Assembly: GCA_003556835.1 (NCBI GenBank)
Contig: PWQG01000113.1
Coordinates: 1-19,573, forward strand
Reading direction: 5' to 3'
DNA: 19,573 nt
DNA from: Gammaproteobacteria bacterium
Lineage (GTDB): Bacteria; Pseudomonadota; Gammaproteobacteria; Pseudomonadales; Pseudohongiellaceae
Shown: one piece after another, positions 14,008 through 19,573 of the stretch
Position numbering within the stretch: position 1 is the stretch's first letter
How the letters are laid out: each line of letters begins with the position of its first letter
Notes under the pieces: model-generated
Databases searched by the model: none
The model's input: the letters and a program-made list of their open reading frames with translations, nothing else
What the model was told of the DNA's origin: nothing
Translations under genes and position numbers: made by a program

Positions 14008-17000
14008 ATGAACCCAGACTTTTATCTACGTTTCGAGGCCGAACAGCGTGGCCACCCTGACGCGATAAGACAGCGCCTAGTTCAATACTTGCACTCGTTG
14101 GAGCCCATCGTGTGCCGACATCCAGGGGCAGCCGCCCTGGACTTGGGATGCGGTCGCGGGGAGTGGCTCGCGTTACTAAAAGAGCAAGGTTGGCAGGCGT
14201 TCGGCGCGGACAACAACTCCGCAATGGTTGACCATTGTCAGCAAGATGGGCTGGAAAACGTAACGCTCGGCGATGCCTTACGTGCCCTAGAGGCTTGGGA
14301 TGATGGTTCGCTGTACCTGGTCAGTGCCTTCCACTTGGTCGAGCACCTCCCCTTTGATGTGTTGCTCGCATTAGTCGCCGAAGCCTATCGGGTTTTGGCG
14401 CCGGGTGGCGTGTTGTTGCTCGAAACGCCCAATCCGGAAAACCCGAGCGTCGGCCATTACAGTTTTTACTTCGATCCAACCCACGAAAAACCCCTGCCTC
14501 CGCCATTGCTTCATTTTGTCGTGGCGGACGCCGGTTTTTCGGCGCCGGTTGTCCTGCGCGTAAACGGACCGGAAGAGCCGGATCCTGATGCCTCGAGTGA
14601 GGCACGCATCCGCTGGGCACTGGCCGCGTATCCCGATTATGCCGTGCTTGCTGAACGTCCAGGCGGCAGCGCCGGATTCGACCGCTCGACCATGGAGCAG
14701 TTGGCATCTGAACGCATCGCCAGCATAGATTTGATTGCTCGGGAGTTGAGCCGGTTAGGCAGCGCGGTCGACAGGCTCGATACCCGCGTAACAGCCATGT
14801 GTAACAGCCGGTCGTGGCGCTATACCGCCCCATTCCGCGTAGCGAGCCGAGCCCTGCGGGGGGTAGGCCGTCACGCTCAAATGGGGGTGCGTGGTGGTCT
14901 GGCGATGATCGCCCGTCAACCCGCGCTCCGCCGTACTGGCGCAAAGGTGCTCCGGCCCTTTCCAAGGTTCAAGTCTCGACTCGCGCGGTTGGCAGCTCCC
15001 TATGCCTATCCGGCCTCGCTGAGTGAGGCGTCTGGCGGTGAGGACGACTACGTTGACATCCTTCCGGTAAATAACGCCTGGGTTGGGCGTCGCAGCCTTA
15101 TTGAGGCGCAAGAAGGTGGCCAGGCTGGAGCTGCCCCCCTCGGCTTGCTTATAGACGGACACTTCAATGGCAGCTATAGCTTAGCTGCGATCAACCGGGC
15201 ATTGGTTGTGACACTCCAGCGGGACCGACCCGACCTGACGCTCTGCATCCAGCCCCGCCATGGGGAGCCGTGTGTCCTCGCCGACCTGCCGGGCGGAGAT
15301 GAGGAATACGCCAGATTTGCCCCGCTGTGCGACCCGGAGTCCTTCCTTGCCCTACCGGTGGAGCAAAGAGTGTGCCTCTACCATCACTACCCGCCCGTAG
15401 AAAAGCCGGATCGATCCCGGGGCTTACCTATTGCCCTGTTCTTCTGGGAGGAGAGCCGAGTTCCCGACTCGATTGTTCGGTGTTTCAACCGTTACTACGC
15501 TGGCCTGCTGGTTACAGCTTGGAGCGTAAAAAAGGCGCTGATTGATAGCGGCTGCCAAGTGCCGGTCCGGCAGATCAACATGCCGCTGCTGCCGATGCAG
15601 GACACTGCTGCCCCTGCCGCGGAAAGGGATGGGGCTGAGGTGGTGGAGGCTCCGACCACCGTACACCTGCTCCATATTTCATCATGCTTTCCGCGCAAGG
15701 GCGTAGATCGCTTGCTCCAGGCCTTCGAGCGGGTTGCCCGGCAATCCACCGCTGTCCGGCTGACAATCAAAACCTTCCCGAATCCTCATAACGACATCGA
15801 AGCCCAGATCGATCGCTGGGTGGCCGCATCCCGTCGGGAGCGGATTACGCTCATTAACCAAGACTGTGATGCAGCCACCGTACGCAGTCTCTATGACAAA
15901 GCGGATATCGTTGTGTTGCCCAGCCGGGGCGAGGGGCTGAACCTGCCAGCGATCGAAGCCGGACAGTTACGCAAACCCCTGATCGTCACTGGCTATGGCG
16001 CCCACACTGATTTTCTCGATGAGCAAACGGCAAGCCTGGTGCCATGGCGCTTTGAGCCCGCCAGGACCCACCTTTCGCCCCCGCTGTCGCTATGGGCCGA
16101 CCCCAGCCCCAAAGCCCTTGCGGAGCAGCTATTAAAGGTCATCGGCCGGGTCCAACAGGGTGACAAGCACCTTGTGTCCCAAACTGACCGCCTGGCAACT
16201 CGCCTTTACCGCCGCCACCTCGCGCCCGGCACCACAGCACCTCTGCTCAATGCCGTGGGCAGATTACATCAAAGGCACATGGCGAACGCAGGCCAGGAGT
16301 CGAACTCCCCCCCAATTGTTCTCGTGACCACTTGGGAGAGTACCTGTGGCATCGCGGAGTACAGTCGCTGTCTGGTACGGGAGTTTCTTCGGAAGGGCGA
16401 TCGCGTTCAGGTGCTTGCCCCCATGCCGGGCGACTCTCACTGCAGCCCCGTCGAGCAGCGTGACACTACCCTACCGAACGCCGATTCGCTGACCGTTACC
16501 CGCAATTGGCGGTCCGGCGTGGCGCCCGACCTTCTGGTTGATGGGGCGTCGCTCATACGCCCTGAAGGGGTACTGTGGCTCCAGTACCATCCGGCGTTTT
16601 ATCCGCTGACCAATGACCTTGCAGACACCCTCGCTGCGCACGTGGATCGTGGCGGGCAAGTGCATATGACCCTGCATAATACCCGTAGTCTCTTGGAGCT
16701 CCGCCATGAGGACCGCCGCGCTGCTGCGGCCTGCCTGGCGCGCTGCCACCGGATTTACGGCCACACGGTAGATGATCTGAACGTCCTCAAACGCCTGGGT
16801 ATTGTGCACAACACCACCCTGATGCCGCAGGGCGTCTCGCAACCCTCCGAGCGGGTCTTGGCGATTGAGCCTTCGAGCGAACCCCAGCTCACAATAGGAG
16901 CATTCGGTTTTCTGTTGCCTCACAAAGGCATTTCTGAACTGATTCGTGCCTTCGCAGCGCTGCACCGCACTGACGCCCGACTCCGTTTAGTGACAACCGT

Positions 17001-17442
17001 TCGGGAGCAGCCGGAATCCAAGCGCCTATTGGAAGATTGCAGGCGTCTTGCTCGGCGGCTAGGGGTCAGTCACCAATTGGAGTGGCACACGGACTTCCTG
17101 CCTCTAGAAGAGGTGCAGAGCCTTCTGCGCGCCTGCCACCTTGTTGTGCTTCCTTACAGGCAGACTGCGGAGAGCAGCAGCGCAGCAGCCCGTACCGTGC
17201 TCGCCGCCTGCCCCCAATTGATTACCACGCCTGCACGAATCTTTGACGAGCTGGGTGGCGCTTGTGTCCGGACTGACGGTTACGACGCCAAGGCAATAAG
17301 TCGTGCATTGACGCGGGGCCTTGAAGGGTGGCCGGGTGACGTCACTCACGCTCTCGAAAAAGCACGACAGGGTTGGCTTGCCGATAATGAATGGTCGCTA
17401 CTGGTCGATCGCTACCGCGCCATATTCAAGGCGATGGTCTGA
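14008..17442 (+). CDS. Three-module methyltransferase-glycosyltransferase-glycosyltransferase (WsaE/WbdD-like)
   Basis: A 1144-residue cytoplasmic protein with three catalytic modules. Residues ~1-190 are a class I SAM methyltransferase: motif I ALDLGCGRGEW (43-53), SAFHLVEHL, and ETPNPENPSVGHYSFYF, characteristic of O-antigen terminal methyltransferases. About 225-300 is helical and possibly coiled-coil, followed by the SRSWRYTAPFR motif (from 267) common in large O-antigen transferases. Residues ~375-750 are a first GT4 module with PRKGVDRLLQAF and an intact EX7E in RGEGLNLPAIEAGQ (first Glu near 641). Residues ~768-1144 are a second GT4 module (PHKGISEL) whose EX7E is degenerate (ESSSAAART, second Glu replaced). 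WsaE of Geobacillus has the same order. It likely elongates the rhamnan and caps it by O-methylation. The ATG at 14008 has a weak RBS; a TTG at 14005 is adjacent. Confidence 0.87.
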   Translation: MNPDFYLRFEAEQRGHPDAIRQRLVQYLHSLEPIVCRHPGAAALDLGCGRGEWLALLKEQGWQAFGADNNSAMVDHCQQDGLENVTLGDALRALEAWDDGSLYLVSAFHLVEHLPFDVLLALVAEAYRVLAPGGVLLLETPNPENPSVGHYSFYFDPTHEKPLPPPLLHFVVADAGFSAPVVLRVNGPEEPDPDASSEARIRWALAAYPDYAVLAERPGGSAGFDRSTMEQLASERIASIDLIARELSRLGSAVDRLDTRVTAMCNSRSWRYTAPFRVASRALRGVGRHAQMGVRGGLAMIARQPALRRTGAKVLRPFPRFKSRLARLAAPYAYPASLSEASGGEDDYVDILPVNNAWVGRRSLIEAQEGGQAGAAPLGLLIDGHFNGSYSLAAINRALVVTLQRDRPDLTLCIQPRHGEPCVLADLPGGDEEYARFAPLCDPESFLALPVEQRVCLYHHYPPVEKPDRSRGLPIALFFWEESRVPDSIVRCFNRYYAGLLVTAWSVKKALIDSGCQVPVRQINMPLLPMQDTAAPAAERDGAEVVEAPTTVHLLHISSCFPRKGVDRLLQAFERVARQSTAVRLTIKTFPNPHNDIEAQIDRWVAASRRERITLINQDCDAATVRSLYDKADIVVLPSRGEGLNLPAIEAGQLRKPLIVTGYGAHTDFLDEQTASLVPWRFEPARTHLSPPLSLWADPSPKALAEQLLKVIGRVQQGDKHLVSQTDRLATRLYRRHLAPGTTAPLLNAVGRLHQRHMANAGQESNSPPIVLVTTWESTCGIAEYSRCLVREFLRKGDRVQVLAPMPGDSHCSPVEQRDTTLPNADSLTVTRNWRSGVAPDLLVDGASLIRPEGVLWLQYHPAFYPLTNDLADTLAAHVDRGGQVHMTLHNTRSLLELRHEDRRAAAACLARCHRIYGHTVDDLNVLKRLGIVHNTTLMPQGVSQPSERVLAIEPSSEPQLTIGAFGFLLPHKGISELIRAFAALHRTDARLRLVTTVREQPESKRLLEDCRRLARRLGVSHQLEWHTDFLPLEEVQSLLRACHLVVLPYRQTAESSSAAARTVLAACPQLITTPARIFDELGGACVRTDGYDAKAISRALTRGLEGWPGDVTHALEKARQGWLADNEWSLLVDRYRAIFKAMV

Positions 17443-17497
17443 TGGTCGGGCCAGTAGCTGGCTCAGGCGCTCCGCTTATCTTCCGCCCGTTTGCCCT

Positions 17498-17516
17498 GTT
17501 GTGTAGGCGCAACTTT
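17498..17516 (+). terminator. Weak hairpin after the export operon
   Basis: GTTGTG (17498-17503) pairs with CGCAAC (17508-17513), with one G-T pair and a TAGG loop, followed by only three T's. It lies 55 bases after the last export-operon stop. It might be a poor terminator, and no better one was found before the surface-protein gene. Confidence 0.25.
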
Positions 17517-17632
17517 AGGGGTGGATTAAATTCCTCCTAATATCAGTACCCTGGCCCTTTGTCGCAGATTTCACGGCAAGTTCATCAATTAGTGGTTGTA
17601 ATCCAGCTACGGCCTGTTCTAGACTCCGGCAC

Positions 17633-17662
17633 ATGGCCTTATGAGTAGGGGGGGTAGGCCAT
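17633..17662. repeat. Inverted repeat ATGGCCT/AGGCCAT enclosing a G7 run
   Basis: ATGGCCT (17633-17639) and AGGCCAT (17656-17662) are perfect inverted copies with a 16-base loop containing seven consecutive G's (17648-17654). The right arm shares two bases with the next palindrome, so the two hairpins cannot both be fully formed. It could be a regulator site or an RNA structure; nothing identifies a binding protein. Confidence 0.5.
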
Positions 17663-17678
17663 CCGCCCCCGGGCGGAT
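17661..17678. repeat. GC-rich perfect palindrome
   Basis: ATCCGCCC (17661-17668) and GGGCGGAT (17671-17678) form an 8-bp perfect stem around CC (or 7 bp with a 4-base loop). The bases that follow (TCACC) contain no T-run, so it is not a typical intrinsic terminator. It lies just upstream of the candidate promoter at 17692, so an operator is a reasonable alternative. Confidence 0.5.
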
Positions 17679-17691
17679 TCACCGACCAGGG

Positions 17692-17721
17692 TTGACCCCC
17701 CAGGGGAATACGGCCTAATCT
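17692..17721 (+). promoter_or_regulatory. Weak candidate promoter of the surface-protein gene
   Basis: TTGACC (17692-17697, 5 of 6 consensus) is followed after 18 bases by TAATCT (17716-17721, 3 of 6). This would give a 5' leader of about 70 bases. The -35 is good but the -10 is poor; another sigma factor or an upstream site (TAATAT at 17538-17543) is possible. Confidence 0.3.
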
Positions 17722-17758
17722 TCGCCGAGGGCCGCGCCGACGTTGGCCTTTCGGGGAA

Positions 17759-17773
17759 CAAGCTTAAGGCTTG
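17759..17773 (+). promoter_or_regulatory. Small hairpin before the surface-protein ribosome site
   Basis: CAAGC (17759-17763) and GCTTG (17769-17773) form a 5-bp stem with a TTAAG loop, 11 bases before the AAGGGAG Shine-Dalgarno. Leader hairpins can stabilise abundant mRNAs, but this one is small and could be chance. Confidence 0.3.
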
Positions 17774-17800
17774 ATCTTAAAGTTAAGGGAGAATCCGAGA

Positions 17801-19573
17801 ATGCCTGAAACCGTCCGTAATCAGGTTATCGACCTGTACATCGCAACGTTCCAGCGTGCGCCCGATCCTGAGGGGCTCTCCTTCTGGGTTGGCCAGGTTG
17901 AGGACGATGGTCTGAGCCTGGCCGACGTTGCCAGTAACATGTTCACGTCCGAAGAGGCTCAAGAGAGCTTCGGTGACCTGGACAACGAAGAGCTCATCAC
18001 TCTGCTCTATAACAACCTGTTCGATCGTGACCCCGACGCCGAGGGCCTGGCGTACTGGGTGCAGCAGATCGAAGACGGGAACATGACCCGCGAGGTCGCT
18101 GTGGCGAACCTGGTTGGCGGCGCCCGCGCTGACACCGGTGATGCTACCGACGCAGCCATTCTGGATGCCCGCTTTGACGCGGCCGTCGCTTTCGTGGAAT
18201 CCGGCTCTGACGACATGGATGAGGCCTCCGCCGTCATCCAGAACATCACCCGTGATCAGTTCGAGAACGGTGACGAGCCTGACGAGCCTGGCGAGCCTGG
18301 CGACACCTTCATGCTCACTCCAGATGCTGATCGTCTGGAAGGCACTGCCGACAACGATACGTTTGACGCACCGATCACCACCGTTAACTTCATGAACGGC
18401 AACACCCTGAACACGGGTGACGTGCTGGACGGCAATGGTGGTGATAACGTTCTGAGCGCTGAGCTGGTGAACGATGCTTACATCACCGGCTACATGGGTG
18501 CGGTGCGCCCGAGCACCGAGAACATCCAGACCGTCGAGATCAACGCGATTGAGACTGCGATCGAGGATGAAGTTTTCCCCGTGGTTCTGGATGCTTCCCG
18601 CATGCTGGACGTGGAGCACATGGGCTCCTACAACAGCAACGCGAACCTGGAGATCCATGACGTCACCACGAAGACCAGTGATGGTGACGTTCGGAACACG
18701 GAAGAACTGACCTTCCGGATGGACCACACGTCCAACGATAACACCAGCGATGTGTCCAGCGCGTCTGACCTGACGGTCTACTTTGACGAGAACTACCTGC
18801 TGGCTGGCGTGATCCCGGACACCGAGGTCATCCAGTACGAGGTGATGAACCAGGACGCCTGGGACCTGATCAACCAAGACGGCCGTGACGATGTCGAGCT
18901 GCTGGACGGTGTGTTCTTCCAGCGTCTGGACTTCGACCTGAACGGTGAGCGTTACGAGCTGGCGCCGCTGCTGGGCGAGGGTGGCACGGACAGCGATGGT
19001 CTGGACATCCGTACCCACGAAGATCTGGCGGACGCTATCAATGCCGCGCTGGTTGAGCTGGGCATTGACGATGTCGTGACCGCTGAAGTTGGTCCTGACT
19101 TCCAGGAGCGCAGCGGTGTGGACGGTGCTGAGGGCCGTAATGCGCCGGCCGTGGTGCTGACTGCGACCCCGGGCAACCAGCTGGAAGTGAACGAGAACTT
19201 CGCGTTCTTGGCGGCTGTTGACGAGCCGGGCGAGGCCATCGAAGGTCTGCGTAACTCCAACCGTTACGACCGTGCCGAGGACCAGGTCATTGAGGGTCGT
19301 GACGAGGACGTGACCACCAACGTTGAGCTGCACAAGGTTGGCCGTGGCGATGACGGCGGTGACCTGCACGTGGGCGGCAAGGCCGGCGGCTCCATCCCGG
19401 TGGTCAACGTTGACGTGCTGGGCGACGACAGCAAGCCGAGCAACATCGGCTTGCTGGGCACGGGTGAGAATCAGGGTGGCCTGGAGCAGGTCAACATCGC
19501 CACCGGCGATGAGTACGCAGACGGCGACAGCTACGCGAGCCTGACGATCCGTAGCGGCTTCGGTAACAGCGAT
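17801..19573 (+). CDS. Large acidic DUF4214 / S-layer-like surface protein (3' end outside the window)
   Basis: The frame is open from the ATG at 17801 to the window edge: 591 residues, no stop. AAGGGAG at 17785-17791 supports the start. Two tandem DUF4214 modules open it, with Trp29 and Trp86 at equivalent positions: FQRAPDPEGLSFWV (residues 17-30) and FDRDPDAEGLAYWV (74-87). A D/G-E-P linker follows (158-166), then TFMLTPDADRLEGTADNDTF and a degenerate RTX-like DGNGGDNVL (from 210), a pattern seen in large surface-layer-like proteins. The visible part has no cysteine, only four lysines, and roughly a quarter Asp plus Glu. No signal peptide or lipobox is present, consistent with type I secretion using a C-terminal signal beyond the window. 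Codons are strongly biased (CTG, CGT, GAC, AAC), suggesting high expression. An S-layer or adhesin role is inferred from composition and neighbours. Confidence 0.85.
   Translation, partial: MPETVRNQVIDLYIATFQRAPDPEGLSFWVGQVEDDGLSLADVASNMFTSEEAQESFGDLDNEELITLLYNNLFDRDPDAEGLAYWVQQIEDGNMTREVAVANLVGGARADTGDATDAAILDARFDAAVAFVESGSDDMDEASAVIQNITRDQFENGDEPDEPGEPGDTFMLTPDADRLEGTADNDTFDAPITTVNFMNGNTLNTGDVLDGNGGDNVLSAELVNDAYITGYMGAVRPSTENIQTVEINAIETAIEDEVFPVVLDASRMLDVEHMGSYNSNANLEIHDVTTKTSDGDVRNTEELTFRMDHTSNDNTSDVSSASDLTVYFDENYLLAGVIPDTEVIQYEVMNQDAWDLINQDGRDDVELLDGVFFQRLDFDLNGERYELAPLLGEGGTDSDGLDIRTHEDLADAINAALVELGIDDVVTAEVGPDFQERSGVDGAEGRNAPAVVLTATPGNQLEVNENFAFLAAVDEPGEAIEGLRNSNRYDRAEDQVIEGRDEDVTTNVELHKVGRGDDGGDLHVGGKAGGSIPVVNVDVLGDDSKPSNIGLLGTGENQGGLEQVNIATGDEYADGDSYASLTIRSGFGNSD
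18272..18298 (+). repeat. Three 9-bp tandem units coding an Asp/Gly-Glu-Pro linker
   Basis: GACGAGCCT occurs at 18272-18280 and 18281-18289, and GGCGAGCCT at 18290-18298. They encode DEP-DEP-GEP, in frame, between the DUF4214 modules and the S-layer-like segment. Because units are multiples of three, copy number could vary without breaking the gene. Confidence 0.8.

Larger units (their letters stand above)
17443..17800. other. Non-coding leader of the surface-protein gene, with several inverted repeats
   Basis: This 358-bp spacer separates the export operon from the surface-protein gene and contains no ORF worth calling. It holds a weak hairpin after the operon, a run of seven G's (17648-17654) inside an inverted repeat, a GC-rich palindrome, a weak promoter candidate, a small hairpin before the ribosome site, and the Shine-Dalgarno AAGGGAG (17785-17791). 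These are listed separately. The length and structure suggest an independently controlled, strongly expressed transcript. Confidence 0.6.

Noticed and set aside
14321..14965. 214-codon minus-strand open frame
   Set aside because: It is antisense to the methyltransferase module; an Arg/Pro/Gly-rich translation is typical of shadow frames in GC-rich DNA.
18272..18298. Short tandem repeat as a CRISPR or mobile-element signature
   Set aside because: The units are 9 bases, contiguous, without spacers, and in frame as a coding linker. No CRISPR array, transposase or terminal repeats were seen anywhere in the window.
18428..18454. Calling the surface protein a true RTX protein
   Set aside because: Only one degenerate glycine/aspartate-rich unit is visible in this part; without the rest of the gene the RTX assignment is not supported.
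17783..19369. 528-codon open frame on the minus strand
   Set aside because: It lies opposite the surface-protein gene, which has a good ribosome site, DUF4214 motifs and a typical extracellular composition. The minus-strand translation is a Val/Leu/Gln/His-rich string with no recognisable domain and looks like an artefact of codon bias.

Overview
The window looks like a chromosomal segment of a moderately GC-rich gammaproteobacterium. The evidence is the gene families present: a WbpM-type dehydratase, a GDP-D-rhamnose branch, Wzm/Wzt, and a PrtD/PrtE/TolC-type secretion system. The very acidic surface protein at the right edge would suit a halophile, possibly near the Ectothiorhodospiraceae, but that placement is a guess. 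No rRNA, tRNA, CRISPR array or insertion sequence was seen.

Left flank (1-1573): the 3' end of an acetate kinase gene. Next is a compact RelB/RelE-type toxin-antitoxin pair, less GC-rich than its surroundings, with a likely self-regulatory inverted repeat over its promoter and antitoxin start. On the opposite strand follows a GAF-domain protein.

Polysaccharide operon (1812-6826, + strand): a membrane-bound WbpM/CapD-type nucleotide-sugar 4,6-dehydratase; GDP-mannose 4,6-dehydratase (gmd); a reductase best read as GDP-4-keto-6-deoxymannose reductase (rmd), giving GDP-D-rhamnose; and a GT4 glycosyltransferase. The last three are translationally coupled. A small VanZ-like membrane protein on the minus strand ends tail-to-tail with the glycosyltransferase.

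Export operon (7301-17442, + strand): a complete type I secretion system (ABC permease/ATPase, HlyD-family adaptor, TolC-family outer-membrane protein) runs by overlapping ATGA-type junctions into an O-antigen-type ABC exporter (Wzm, and Wzt with a C-terminal glycan-recognition domain). After that comes a 1144-residue three-module protein (methyltransferase, glycosyltransferase, glycosyltransferase) resembling WsaE/WbdD-like chain-modifying enzymes.

Right edge (17801-19573, open at the window end): after a 358-bp leader with several inverted repeats lies the start of a large, very acidic, cysteine-free protein. It carries two tandem DUF4214 modules and an S-layer/RTX-like segment, has no signal peptide, and shows the codon bias of a highly expressed gene. 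It is the obvious candidate cargo of the neighbouring type I system.

Together the genes suggest one surface-building locus: a D-rhamnose-containing, probably end-methylated glycan is made and exported by Wzm/Wzt, while a surface-layer-like protein leaves through the type I system. The glycan may anchor or decorate the protein. The layout recalls Caulobacter rsaADEF beside O-antigen genes, and the three-module enzyme recalls WsaE from S-layer glycosylation in Geobacillus. The functional link is inference.
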